Source: Dysgonamonadaceae bacterium
Lineage (GTDB): Bacteria; Bacteroidota; Bacteroidia; Bacteroidales; Azobacteroidaceae
Assembly: GCA_031260045.1 (NCBI GenBank)
Contig: JAIRKO010000019.1
Coordinates: 1-44,301, forward strand
Direction of reading: 5' to 3'
Length of the DNA: 44,301 bases
Positions 16,136-24,893 of the stretch are shown in pieces. Each line of letters begins with the position of its first letter. Within the stretch, counting starts at the first letter, position 1. The notes beneath the pieces were generated by a model. The model had not been told where the DNA came from. It searched no databases and saw nothing but the letters and a program-made list of their open reading frames with translations. The translations under genes and the position numbers were made by a program.

Positions 16136-16167
16136 CAAATTTAACTTTTATAAAGGAAATTAACAAA
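16136..16167 (-). promoter_or_regulatory. Bacteroidetes-type promoter for the WcaJ-type gene
   Basis: On the minus strand a TTTTG element lies 20 bases upstream of TAAATTTG (16136-16143). The ATG at 16118 is 17 bases beyond the -7 box, so the leader is very short. Confidence 0.7.
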
Positions 16168-16214
16168 AAAACGGGGTGCGGAAAGCGAAGCCAATTGAAA
16201 GACGTACTTTCAGT

Positions 16215-16239
16215 CCTTAACTCTTAGTTCTCAACTCAC
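16215..16239. repeat. Gene-tail repeat that encodes the end of the aminotransferase
   Basis: CTTAACTCTTAGTTCTCAAC is the same word set as in 11621-11679. Read on the minus strand it encodes the last residues ELRTKS and the TAA stop of the aminotransferase. Confidence 0.65.
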
Positions 16240-17386
16240 ATCCAATAACCTCCACAACCCGCCCCAAATCCCTCTCCGTCAACAGGGAAGCGGAAGGCAA
16301 ACACAACCCGTTTTCAAACAACCCGTCGCTTGTTCCGTCGCCACAGTAGGGGCAATCGGCAAAAACCGGTTGCAAGTGCATCGGTTTCCAAAGCGGACGG
16401 GATTCGATGTTCGCCGCTTCCAATGCCAAACGCAGGTCTTCGCGGGTAACGCCGCCGGTTTTCGCTGGATCGACCCGCAGGGCGGTCAGCCAATAATTGG
16501 AAAAAAAATCCGAAGAAGGTTCCGTTTGAAAGGTAATCCCCTCCATACCGGATAAATGCTTCCTGTAAAATTGATTGTTTTTCCTGCGTTGCGCCACCCG
16601 TTGCGACAAAACCTCCATCTGTCCCCGCCCTATTCCGGCTAAAACATTGCTCATCCGATAATTATAACCTACGTGAGAATGTTGGTAATGCGGGGCAAGG
16701 TCGCGCGCCTGAGTTGCCAAAAAACGCGCCTGCCGGACATACTCTTCGTTTTTCGACAGCAACGCGCCTCCGCCCGAAGTGGTAATAATTTTATTTCCGT
16801 TGAAAGACAGGGCGGCAATTTCGCCGAAAGTCCCACAATGAATCCCTTTATACATCGACCCCAACGCTTCGGCAGCATCTTCCAACACCGGAATTTCGTA
16901 TTTTTCCGCAATTTGCAGTATCCCGTCCATTTCGGCGGGCATTCCGTAGAGATGCACGGCGATGATTGCTTTGGGTTTTTTCCCCGTTTCCTTTATCCGG
17001 TCTTGAATAGCCTGTTCCAGAAAATCGGGCGACATGTTCCATGTATCCGGTTCGCTATCAACAAAAACAGGTTTTGCGCCGAGATAGTAAACCGGATTGG
17101 TTGACGCCGTGTAGGTAAAACTTTGGCAAATTACCTCGTCGCCCCGCTCAACCCCCAGCAGAATTAAAGCGAGGTGTATCGCCGCAGTCCCCGAATTTAA
17201 GGCTAAAGCACAACATTTTTCGCTTTCGCGGGAACGGGCGGGATTTAAGAAAGTTTCCAAATCTTTTTCAAAAGCGTCCAAATTGGCTCCGGCTGTTGTA
17301 ACCCAATTGGTATCAAAGGCTTCTTGAATGTATTTTGTTTCCTTTCCGCTTAAATGGGCGATAGAGAGGTGAATCCTGTTTGGCAT
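16217..17386 (-). CDS. DegT/DnrJ/EryC1-family sugar aminotransferase
   Basis: This 389-residue PLP enzyme aminates a keto sugar nucleotide. Visible motifs are LNSGTAAIHLAL, DEVICQSFTYTAS, VHLYGMP, EDAAEALGS and the PLP-lysine segment SFNGNKIITTSGGG. The closest function types I recognise are PglE/EpsN-like enzymes making 4-amino-4,6-dideoxy sugars such as bacillosamine; this is a family-level guess. The next gene is a phosphoglycosyl transferase, which fits use of the amino sugar as first sugar of a glycan. The last six or so codons come from a dispersed repeat, so the native C-terminus may have been replaced. Its upstream region carries the 21-bp minisatellite. Confidence 0.9.
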   Translation of the reverse strand: MPNRIHLSIAHLSGKETKYIQEAFDTNWVTTAGANLDAFEKDLETFLNPARSRESEKCCALALNSGTAAIHLALILLGVERGDEVICQSFTYTASTNPVYYLGAKPVFVDSEPDTWNMSPDFLEQAIQDRIKETGKKPKAIIAVHLYGMPAEMDGILQIAEKYEIPVLEDAAEALGSMYKGIHCGTFGEIAALSFNGNKIITTSGGGALLSKNEEYVRQARFLATQARDLAPHYQHSHVGYNYRMSNVLAGIGRGQMEVLSQRVAQRRKNNQFYRKHLSGMEGITFQTEPSSDFFSNYWLTALRVDPAKTGGVTREDLRLALEAANIESRPLWKPMHLQPVFADCPYCGDGTSDGLFENGLCLPSASLLTERDLGRVVEVIGCELRTKS

Positions 17387-17449
17387 GGGTGGTATTTAAT
17401 ATAAAAAACAGATGAAAAACGTAAAAAACACGAGAGATTTTGAAAAAAA

Positions 17450-17640
17450 CACGGGAGAAGATTTTTTTTCTTCACGTGAAAAATTTTTTTCCTCACGAGA
17501 AGATTTTTTTTCTTCATGAGAAAATTTTTTTCCCTCACGAGAAATTTTTCTTTCTTCACGAGAAGATTTTTTTTCCTCACGTGAAATTTTTTTTTCTTCA
17601 TGAGAAGATTTTTTTTCTTCTCACGCGCTTTTTTTGTTTT
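17450..17640. repeat. 21-bp tandem minisatellite, seven full units plus degenerate ends
   Basis: Seven contiguous 21-base units occupy 17472-17618. Each begins with TCACGTGA, TCACGAGA or TCATGAGA and ends in a T-tract of about eight, then CC or CT. Degenerate half units flank the array. Several units read TCTTC-ACGA-GAAGA or TCTTC-ATGA-GAAGA before the T-run, which is a tiny hairpin plus T-tract on the plus strand. There are no spacers, so it is not a CRISPR array. The unit is a multiple of three, so both strands stay open. Confidence 0.9.
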
Positions 17641-17658
17641 TTTGTTTACAAAATAAAT

Positions 17659-17713
17659 ATTCGTGCATTAGCGGCTTATATTATTTTTTTGTTGCCACGA
17701 ATGCACTGATTAG
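17659..17713. repeat. Inverted CTAATGCACGAAT words
   Basis: ATTCGTGCATTAG (17659-17671) and CACGAATGCACTGATTAG (17696-17713) form an imperfect inverted pair. The exact 13-base word recurs, inverted, at 36149-36161, so this is a dispersed element. It could act as the 3' structure of the susCD transcript. Confidence 0.5.
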
Positions 17714-17728
17714 TTTTTCACACATACT

Positions 17729-19321
17729 TTATATTCGCTGCGCCGGTCGGACGATTGCGAGGGGTTTTGGCGCTTCTTGTTCTCGCGGATTAGGCGCTAA
17801 TCCTGCGCCGATAACGTCGCGCGGTATCTGTATGGCACGCCGGTCGTCGTCGTAAGTTAATGTGATTTTTTGGGACGATGCGCCCGCCACATGCGTAATT
17901 TCAATGCCGTAACGTTTCAAATCAAACCAGCGATGCCCTTCCAAAACCCTTTCCAAACGGCGAAAATGCAGGACGCAATCCACAAACGGTTTTTGCGCGG
18001 CGGCGACAATGAAATCCGGACTTAATTCTTCGGTATGGAACCGGAACACAAAACCCGCCCTGCCGGCGCGGTAAAAGTTCGTAATTTTTTCTTTGGTCAA
18101 CGGCTGGGTAGCGGTATGGCTCGCCGTCCAATATTCCAAATCTTTCACCGCGTCGTCCATGCGATTCAGCATGATTTTGGCTTCCGCGCGGTTTAGCAGC
18201 GCATCGTCGGTTGTAAATTCGGTGCGCATCACGTGTGCGTAGCCAATTTCGGCGACCTTATCCGTGTATTCAAAATATTCGTTGATTTTTGCTTCGATAT
18301 ATCCGTAATTTCCGCCTGAACCCGACCAGCCGGATACAAAGAGGTGTCGCCCGCTCCAATTAGGTCCGGCTTCGTCGTTTCCTTCGGTAATGGGACCTTT
18401 CCATCCGTAGCGCGTTTCAAAAAAGCGGCGGGAATAAATGGATGTGGTGGGAATAATCAGCAAATTGGCGGGATTTTCGGCGTCGACATAAGCATTGGCT
18501 TCGGTTTCAAAATTATTGTGTATGATGTACCAATTTCTTAATAACGGGGAGGGATTGCCCGCGCCCAACACACGGTCGGCATGAAAGATTACTTTTTCGT
18601 AATCCCTTTTGTATAAATAAAATTGGGATGCAAAGGCGTGGGCGGCGTTCGTGTTAAAATGATATTGGGCGGTGGCAGCAGCATAAGCATGGTCGTCAAT
18701 TAAATCAATGCCTGCTTCAATGTCGTTGGCTATCAGTTCGTAGACTTTCGCTACGGAATTGCGTTCGTACAAGGGTTGTACCGTGTTTACGGGTTCCGTT
18801 ACATAAGGAATGCCCGGATCGGTTGCGCTTTTTTCCGCATCCTTAAAGGTTTTGGCAAAAATATTCACCAGCATGAAATGGGAATACGCCCTGATTAGCA
18901 GGGCTTCGCCTTTTTGGGGATTCATGTTTTCCTGAGCGCCTTCCTGTTCTAATTTTTCGATGGCTTTCAGGGCATGGTTTGCGGAAGCGATGGATTGATA
19001 ATATTCCGACCATAAATAATAAGGAGAATCTTCTTCGGCGCCGGTAATATCTTCTTTCCATTCAAAAATATCGGTATCCATCCGGTCGAATGCGCCCGCC
19101 GGATAAGATGTATTCGCTACCGGAGCTTGGTTGTCGATGATGTTATCGGAGCTAAACTCCGCTATCAGCGCGTAGTTGGCTGCCGGATAAGCCGTAATTA
19201 GCAGTTCTTTGATTTTGCCCTGCGTGTCAAGTTGCGTGCGGTTGTCGGGGAGTTCGTTGAGGAAATCGTTGCATGACAATGCGAGCAGGGCGGTAAGTAA
19301 TAAGGATATGTAATTTTTCAT
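17729..19321 (-). CDS. SusD-like nutrient-binding outer-membrane lipoprotein
   Basis: This 530-residue protein is a RagB/SusD-family lipoprotein. A signal peptide ends at LALSC (Cys17), followed by NDFLNELPDNRTQ. The family-typical RAYSHFMLVNIFAKTF stretch lies in the helical core, and EGHRWFDLKRYG comes near the C-terminus. SusD proteins cap the partner SusC pore and bind the ligand, often a glycan, sometimes a peptide or other nutrient. It follows susC in the same direction; the 87-base gap contains a REP-like repeat. No glycoside hydrolase or regulator lies in the window, so the ligand is unknown. Confidence 0.95.
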   Translation of the reverse strand: MKNYISLLLTALLALSCNDFLNELPDNRTQLDTQGKIKELLITAYPAANYALIAEFSSDNIIDNQAPVANTSYPAGAFDRMDTDIFEWKEDITGAEEDSPYYLWSEYYQSIASANHALKAIEKLEQEGAQENMNPQKGEALLIRAYSHFMLVNIFAKTFKDAEKSATDPGIPYVTEPVNTVQPLYERNSVAKVYELIANDIEAGIDLIDDHAYAAATAQYHFNTNAAHAFASQFYLYKRDYEKVIFHADRVLGAGNPSPLLRNWYIIHNNFETEANAYVDAENPANLLIIPTTSIYSRRFFETRYGWKGPITEGNDEAGPNWSGRHLFVSGWSGSGGNYGYIEAKINEYFEYTDKVAEIGYAHVMRTEFTTDDALLNRAEAKIMLNRMDDAVKDLEYWTASHTATQPLTKEKITNFYRAGRAGFVFRFHTEELSPDFIVAAAQKPFVDCVLHFRRLERVLEGHRWFDLKRYGIEITHVAGASSQKITLTYDDDRRAIQIPRDVIGAGLAPNPREQEAPKPLAIVRPAQRI

Positions 19322-19338
19322 CTGTTTAATTTGATTAT

Positions 19339-19402
19339 GTAAATGTTCATAATTAGTTCATATTATTTTTATTCTGGATTGCTTCACCGCTTCGTGGTTC
19401 GC
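19339..19402. repeat. REP-like repeat with extension, in the susC-susD gap
   Basis: TTCTGGATTGCTTCACCGC is followed by CTTCGTGGTTCGC. The part from 19339 to 19394 matches the inverted complement of 6252-6305 with only a few differences, including the sequence AATAATATGAACTAAT outside the palindrome. It fills most of the space between susC and susD and would be in their shared mRNA. Confidence 0.8.
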
Positions 19403-19408
19403 TTTGCT

Positions 19409-22400
19409 TCATATTCCCAACCGGACAGTAAAAGTAAACTGCCGAGCCATCGGCACAGCCACGCCGCCGCTATTAAAAAACTCCGGATCCTGCCCGTTCA
19501 ATTTTTTATCCGCATAAAGCAGGAAAAGATTGGTTGCCTGAAGTTTTAGCGAAGCGCTGCCGATTTTAAGCGCATCTGTCCATTTACGCGGCAAATCGTA
19601 GTTCAAAGAAATTTCTTTCAGGCGGATAAAATCCCCTTTTGCCGTGCGCATCGTCGAATAATTATAAGCGTTGTATGCAACATCAATATTGCCGACGTTT
19701 TGCGCTTGCCGACGGCTGGGAATCACCGGAATACCGGTAACGGCTTCGTCGCCCGGCATCATCCACCGGTTTTTAAATTCGCGGGGCATCGCGTCCAAGT
19801 CCGAATATTCATCCTTAAAGGCTTTATCCAAGCGGATTGTATTCCCGAAAGAATAAGTAACAAACACATTCAACCGAAAACCTTTCCACGAAAAATCGTT
19901 GCCCAGCGACCCCAACACAGTAGGCTCCGCAGACCCTTCATATACCAAAAAATCCAGCTTTTCATTTTCCTGAAAGTTAATATCGGCAACGGTTTCCTCC
20001 CCTTTTTCATTGATAAAAACGGGAAGCCCTTCATTGTTCAAACCCACAAAAGGAATGGAAAACAAGGCGCGCACGGGATAACCCTCCATCGCAAACCCAT
20101 GCCCTTTGACCAAGTCGAGCATCCGGGTTTTTGAATCCAAATCGGTAATTTTATTGCTTTGCCGCGTAAATATAAAACTCGTGTTCCATGCGAAATCCGC
20201 CGTAACAATATTGCGCGTCAACAAACCGATTTCTACGCCGTCGGCTTGCAGGGAAGCCACATTCGCCCACTTTGAAATGGGGTCGCTCCCGATTTCGGCG
20301 CCGCCCCCGATTTCGACCTGTGCGCCGCGTCCACCCCCAACGCCGATGGTATATACCTGTCCGATCAGGTCGTAATTGTTGCGGCGGTAATAATCCACGG
20401 CAACCGCAATCCGGTCGTTCAGGAAACCGACGTCGACACCGACATTCAATTCATGTTTCTTTTCGTAGGTGAGACCGGCGTTTTCGATTTCCACCAGTTC
20501 CAGCCCCGATTCCATGACGGACGAAAAAGGACGCCACGGCGTTTTGGCTTTGAAAACGGGCAGCGCGTTGGTCACGGATGCCGGACCCGCATCAGCCGTA
20601 AGGGAATAGGATGCCTTTGCCATTGCGCGGGAAAGGACGCCGCCGCGCTCAAACCAATTTTCTTCGTGAACGTTCCAAGCCCCGCCGATGTTCCACGTCG
20701 GCAGCCAGCGAGCGTTTCGGGAGCGACCCAAGCGGTTGCTTCCCTCGTAGCGTCCGGTTGTGTTGACAACATATTTTCCTTTGTAAGAATAGGTGCCGGT
20801 GGCAAAAAAAGCAACGTTCCGTTTCAGGGTGGAAGTGTGGATATAATACTCCGAATTTTCTTCTTTTCCCTGTTTGAATACGGTTTCGCTGTAAAAAGGA
20901 CTTCCACCCTTATCGTATTCAAAACCCCATCCCCTGAACCAAGTTTTTGCCCGGTCGGTCGAATTTATTTCCATACCGCCGTAAAAATTGACCGTATGAA
21001 TATCGTCGAACGCGCCGACATAAGAAGTAGAAGCTCTGAAATCAAGGCTTTTCATCGTATTGCCAGTATAGTTGTAAATCCCGCCCACGGGCAGGACGGT
21101 TTCTTTCAATGCGGCGGGATCATCGGGATCTCTGTATAGGAAAGGATTTTGTTCCCTCACGGTATCGTCTTCGCCGCCTTCGCCTTCTTTCACTCCGGCA
21201 CGGTAAGCCATCGCCGTATTGGAACGGTCTTTAATATGGTGTTCCTGCGCAACAGTCTGATAGCGAGCCGCGCCCAAAAGGCTTGCGTTCCATCCCCGCA
21301 GGATTTTCAGGTTCAATTCGCCCTGAAATTTCACTTCGGTTACGGACAGGTCAATATAATTATTTTCCAATTCGTGAAAAATATTGAATGGCGCGTAGTT
21401 TCTTTTGTAAAAAGTGTTTGCATCCAGCGTGCGCGAAGTATTCAAAGCGTAGGAATAGGGATTGATGTCGAAACTCCTTTCCACCGTGCCGGAAACGGGG
21501 TCGACGTCCTGCCCCAGCGTACCCGGCGCCTGCTGGTCGCGACGGGAGCCGCCGCCTTGCACTTTTATGTCCAAAGCAGGCGAAATCTTATAGGAAGCAT
21601 TCGCATTGACGGTGTAACGTTCCACCGAACTCGCCTTCGTCCAACCCGGATCGTTCATCGCCGACAGGGAAATATAATAAGCGGATTTTTCCGTGCCGGA
21701 AGTAATGCTAACGGCATGATTTTGAAGCACGGAGGTTTCAAAAAGTTCGTCAAACCAGTCGGTGTTCCTAAATTCCGCCTCGCGCAGGAAGGCATTCTTC
21801 GCAATGGTTTGCTGACTAAGGGCATAGTCGTCGGTTCCCGGATAATAGGTATTAATCAGTTCATACATTTTCCCGTAAACCCCTGATTTCGGAGTTTGTA
21901 TGATGTTTTGAAATTCCAGCCATCCTTTGGCTTCCAGTTCCTTGTAAATGCCCATCTGTTCCTGCGAATTCATAATGTTGAAATCGCTGTAAACGGGCTT
22001 CAGGCGCGTCGTAAATTCGCCGGTATAGGAGAGGCGGCTCACCCCGCGCTGCCCTTTTTTGGTCGTAACGACAATCACGCCGCCCATCGCCCGCGCCCCG
22101 TAAATAGAAGTGGCGGAGCCGTCTTTCAGAATTTGGATGCTTTCGATATCGTCGGCGTTAATCCCCGCGATAGCCGAAGAAATGAGGGTTTCGGCATTTC
22201 CGGAAGATAAATCGTCGCTCGAAATGTCGATGGCGTCTTCCACCACCACGCCATCCACCACCCACAAGGGTTTGGAGTTGCCGTAAATAGAGGTTGCGCC
22301 GCGAATACGGATTTTAGGCGCCGCGCCGAAAGTCCCCGACGTATTTTGAACGGAAACGCCGGCTGCGCGACCTTCCAGCGAACGCGATATATCGGCTATG

Positions 22401-22798
22401 CCGTCCAATTTGGCTTTGGAAACGTCGATTTTAGCCGTTGCGCCGGTAAACATGCGTTTGTCCGTTTGGGTCATACCCATCACGACGACTTCATCCAGCC
22501 ATTGCGCGTCGGGCTGCATCACGGCTTCGATTTGTTCCTTCACCGGCGTTTCAAGCGTTTTCATGCCGATATAGGAAATGACGAGCGTTTTCGCATTCGC
22601 CGGCACATTCAGGCTAAAACCGCCGTTCAAACCGGTTACGACGCCAATCAATGCCTCCCCTTTTACCGTAACGGAAGCGCCCGCAATCGGTTCTCCATCC
22701 TCCGCCGAAACAACAACGCCGCTCACTTTTATATCTTGGGCGAAAATGCCGACCGAAATAAAAAGGAGCAGTAAAATAAAAAATAAGCGATATTTCAT
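19409..22798 (-). CDS. SusC-like TonB-dependent outer-membrane transporter
   Basis: This 1129-residue protein has a signal peptide ending near residue 21 (GIFAQ) and an N-terminal carboxypeptidase-regulatory-like domain (SGVVVSAEDGEPIAGASV). Next come a plug domain with RIRGATSIYGNSKPLWVVDG, and the SusC signature DIESIQILKDGSATSIYG followed by ARAMGGVIVV. A long beta barrel ends in QFTFTVRLGI. It imports the ligand gathered by the SusD partner, using TonB-ExbBD energy. The stop codon touches the repeat that separates it from susD. No SusR, anti-sigma or ECF-sigma gene is adjacent, so control is not obvious. Confidence 0.95.
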   Translation of the reverse strand: MKYRLFFILLLLFISVGIFAQDIKVSGVVVSAEDGEPIAGASVTVKGEALIGVVTGLNGGFSLNVPANAKTLVISYIGMKTLETPVKEQIEAVMQPDAQWLDEVVVMGMTQTDKRMFTGATAKIDVSKAKLDGIADISRSLEGRAAGVSVQNTSGTFGAAPKIRIRGATSIYGNSKPLWVVDGVVVEDAIDISSDDLSSGNAETLISSAIAGINADDIESIQILKDGSATSIYGARAMGGVIVVTTKKGQRGVSRLSYTGEFTTRLKPVYSDFNIMNSQEQMGIYKELEAKGWLEFQNIIQTPKSGVYGKMYELINTYYPGTDDYALSQQTIAKNAFLREAEFRNTDWFDELFETSVLQNHAVSITSGTEKSAYYISLSAMNDPGWTKASSVERYTVNANASYKISPALDIKVQGGGSRRDQQAPGTLGQDVDPVSGTVERSFDINPYSYALNTSRTLDANTFYKRNYAPFNIFHELENNYIDLSVTEVKFQGELNLKILRGWNASLLGAARYQTVAQEHHIKDRSNTAMAYRAGVKEGEGGEDDTVREQNPFLYRDPDDPAALKETVLPVGGIYNYTGNTMKSLDFRASTSYVGAFDDIHTVNFYGGMEINSTDRAKTWFRGWGFEYDKGGSPFYSETVFKQGKEENSEYYIHTSTLKRNVAFFATGTYSYKGKYVVNTTGRYEGSNRLGRSRNARWLPTWNIGGAWNVHEENWFERGGVLSRAMAKASYSLTADAGPASVTNALPVFKAKTPWRPFSSVMESGLELVEIENAGLTYEKKHELNVGVDVGFLNDRIAVAVDYYRRNNYDLIGQVYTIGVGGGRGAQVEIGGGAEIGSDPISKWANVASLQADGVEIGLLTRNIVTADFAWNTSFIFTRQSNKITDLDSKTRMLDLVKGHGFAMEGYPVRALFSIPFVGLNNEGLPVFINEKGEETVADINFQENEKLDFLVYEGSAEPTVLGSLGNDFSWKGFRLNVFVTYSFGNTIRLDKAFKDEYSDLDAMPREFKNRWMMPGDEAVTGIPVIPSRRQAQNVGNIDVAYNAYNYSTMRTAKGDFIRLKEISLNYDLPRKWTDALKIGSASLKLQATNLFLLYADKKLNGQDPEFFNSGGVAVPMARQFTFTVRLGI

Positions 22799-22804
22799 AA
22801 AATA

Positions 22805-22853
22805 TTAAGAACTAAGAGTTAAGAACTAAGAATTAATGAAAACTCTTAACTCT
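22805..22853. repeat. Gene-tail-type repeat upstream of susC
   Basis: TTAAGAACTAAGAGTTAAG is followed by a second AAGAACTAAG and an inverted CTTAACTCT (AGAGTTAAG 815-823 and CTTAACTCT 845-853 of the 22 kb block). It belongs to the same family as 11621-11679, but here lies in the 5' leader of susC, between its promoter and ATG. Confidence 0.7.
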
Positions 22854-22880
22854 CCTAACTTGGGTTAATTATTTCCGGTG

Positions 22881-22888
22881 CAAATGTA
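22881..22888 (-). promoter_or_regulatory. Bacteroidetes -7 box for susCD
   Basis: On the minus strand TACATTTG matches TAnnTTTG, 82 bases before the susC ATG. The -33 element is not clear. Confidence 0.6.
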
Positions 22889-22966
22889 GTGATTATTTAT
22901 TACATAACCGGAAAAACTTGTCATCCCGCACACAACCTCCCTACCCTATTTATATTTATATTTTTT

Positions 22967-22974
22967 TATCTTTG
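22967..22974 (+). promoter_or_regulatory. Bacteroidetes -7 box for ilvD
   Basis: TATCTTTG matches TAnnTTTG and lies 30 bases before the ilvD ATG. It is divergent from the susC promoter, about 80 bases away. Confidence 0.65.
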
Positions 22975-23004
22975 CGCCCAAATTATTTTTAACAACACAA
23001 AGTA

Positions 23005-24846
23005 ATGAAAACAACCCCCTACAACGAAAAACCCTACGCCATTGCCCTGCGCAGCAACGCCTCAACTTCCGGTCGCCGAATGGCTGGCGCGCGCGCTCTC
23101 TGGAAAGCCAACGGCATGAAACCCGAACAAATGGGGAAACCCATCATCGCCGTAGTCAATTCCTTTACGCAGTTTGTGCCGGGACACGTGCATTTGCAGG
23201 AAGCCGGTCGCTATGTTAAACGCGAAATTGAGACGTTGGGCTGTTTCGCCGCCGAATTTAACACCATCGCCATCGACGACGGCATTGCCATGGGACACGA
23301 CGGAATGTTATATTCCCTGCCTTCCCGCGATTTGATTGCCGACAGCGTGGAATATATGATGCAGGCGCATAAAGCCGACGCCATGATTTGCATCTCAAAC
23401 TGCGACAAAATTACGCCCGGCATGTTGATGGCGGCAATGCGGCTGAATATTCCCGCTGTGTTTGTTTCCGGAGGTCCGATGGAAGCCGGACTGCTGGACG
23501 GGCAAAAATTGGATTTGATTGATGCAATGATTCAAAGCGCAGACGAAAACGTTTCGGACAGTCAGGTGGCGAAAATCGAACAGGCTGCTTGTCCCACCTG
23601 CGGTTCATGCAGCGGTATGTTTACCGCCAATTCCATGAATTGCCTGAACGAAGCGCTCGGCTTGGCGCTGCCGGGCAACGGCACAATTGTTGCCACGCAC
23701 AAAAACCGCATCGACCTTTTCAAAGCGGCGGCAGAGTTAATCGTAAAAAACGCCGATAAATATTATCGCGACGGCGACAGCAGCGTTTTGCCGCGCAGCA
23801 TTGCCACCCGCCCCGCGTTCCTCAATGCCATGAGGCTCGATATTGCTATGGGCGGTTCTACGAACACCGTTTTGCATCTTTTGGCTATCGCCGGCGAGGC
23901 AGGCGTCAACTTCACGATGGACGACATTGACGCGCTTTCGCGCCAAACACCCTGCCTTTGCAAAGTGGCGCCGAATACGCAAAAATATCATATTCAGGAT
24001 GTAAACCGCGCGGGCGGCGTTATGGGCATCATGGCGGAATTGGACAGGGGCGGTTTGATTGATACAACGGTTTGCCGCGTGGAAGGTTCGCCGTTGTCCG
24101 ATGTAATCGCGAGCCATAAACTGCGAATTACGAAAGAAAAACCGGAGGCGCCGGGAAATAAATTTAATTTGACGCTCGGTTCTCAATCCAATTTTTACAA
24201 TACTTGGGATTCGGACAGAGAAAACGGCTGCATCCGCAACATTGCCCACGCCTATTCCAAAGATGGCGGTTTAGCGGTTCTGAAAGGAAATATCGCCCGC
24301 GACGGCTGCGTGGTAAAAACTGCCGGCGTGGACGAAAGTATCCTGCATTTTAGGGGAACGGCAAAAGTGTTTACTTCACAAGAAGCGGCTTGCGAGGGGA
24401 TTCTCGACGGAACGGTGAAGAGCGGCGATGTCGCGGTCATCACGCACGAAGGTCCGAAAGGCGGTCCCGGAATGCAGGAAATGCTCTACCCCACTTCGTA
24501 CATTAAATCCCGCCATTTGGGAAAGGAATGCGCTTTGATTACCGACGGGCGTTTTTCGGGCGGCACATCCGGCTTGAGCATCGGGCATATTTCCCCCGAA
24601 GCGGCTTCGGGCGGCGCAATCGGACTGGTGCGTAGCGGCGACCTTATTGAGATAGATATTCCTTCGCGCAGCATTAACGTTTTGATTAGCGACGAGGAAT
24701 TGTCAAAACGGCGTTCGGAAGAAGAAAATCGCGGGCGGGACGCTTGGACGCCCAAAGACCGCAAACGCACTGTTTCCAAAGCCTTGCGGGTGTATGCATC
24801 AATGGTCGGCTCGGCGAACAGGGGGGCGGTGCGGAATGAGTTATAA
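23005..24846 (+). CDS. ilvD: Dihydroxy-acid dehydratase
   Basis: This 613-residue iron-sulfur enzyme performs the third common step of valine, leucine and isoleucine synthesis. The cluster ligands lie in [10 protein letters not shown] (Cys133) and [12 protein letters not shown] (Cys196-Cys202 region); [17 protein letters not shown] and [10 protein letters not shown] are family motifs. It is full length. In many Bacteroidales ilvD heads an ilvD-B-N-C cluster, but here it stands alone, followed by ispH, so the other branched-chain genes must be elsewhere or absent. Both ilvD and ispH products need Fe-S clusters. Confidence 0.96.
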   Translation: MKTTPYNEKPYAIALRSNASTSGRRMAGARALWKANGMKPEQMGKPIIAVVNSFTQFVPGHVHLQEAGRYVKREIETLGCFAAEFNTIAIDDGIAMGHDGMLYSLPSRDLIADSVEYMMQAHKADAMICISNCDKITPGMLMAAMRLNIPAVFVSGGPMEAGLLDGQKLDLIDAMIQSADENVSDSQVAKIEQAACPTCGSCSGMFTANSMNCLNEALGLALPGNGTIVATHKNRIDLFKAAAELIVKNADKYYRDGDSSVLPRSIATRPAFLNAMRLDIAMGGSTNTVLHLLAIAGEAGVNFTMDDIDALSRQTPCLCKVAPNTQKYHIQDVNRAGGVMGIMAELDRGGLIDTTVCRVEGSPLSDVIASHKLRITKEKPEAPGNKFNLTLGSQSNFYNTWDSDRENGCIRNIAHAYSKDGGLAVLKGNIARDGCVVKTAGVDESILHFRGTAKVFTSQEAACEGILDGTVKSGDVAVITHEGPKGGPGMQEMLYPTSYIKSRHLGKECALITDGRFSGGTSGLSIGHISPEAASGGAIGLVRSGDLIEIDIPSRSINVLISDEELSKRRSEEENRGRDAWTPKDRKRTVSKALRVYASMVGSANRGAVRNEL

Positions 24847-24853
24847 AGTAATG

Positions 24854-24877
24854 AGTAAACAAGTTAACTTGTTTACT
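24854..24877. repeat. 24-bp perfect palindrome between ilvD and ispH
   Basis: The arm AGTAAACAAGTT is followed directly by its complement, with no spacer. It starts seven bases after the ilvD stop. It could be an operator for a dimeric regulator or an mRNA hairpin; there is no T-run behind it. Confidence 0.7.
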
Positions 24878-24893
24878 ACATGTAAAAAATAAT

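Larger units (their letters stand above)
17387..17728. other. 342-base intergenic region between susD and the aminotransferase
   Basis: It is mostly low complexity: the 21-bp minisatellite (17450-17640) and a pair of short inverted words (17659-17713). Reading frames that cross it on both strands translate only the repeat and are not credible genes. Confidence 0.7.

Noticed and set aside
17450-17640. CRISPR array
   Set aside because: Units are contiguous with no unique spacers, 21 bases is too short for repeat plus spacer, and no cas gene is present.
17350-17709. Open frames on both strands across the minisatellite (plus 17440-17709, minus 17350-17601)
   Set aside because: They translate only the 21-bp unit as a 7-residue low-complexity repeat, one starts at TTG, and neither has a promoter or a recognisable domain.
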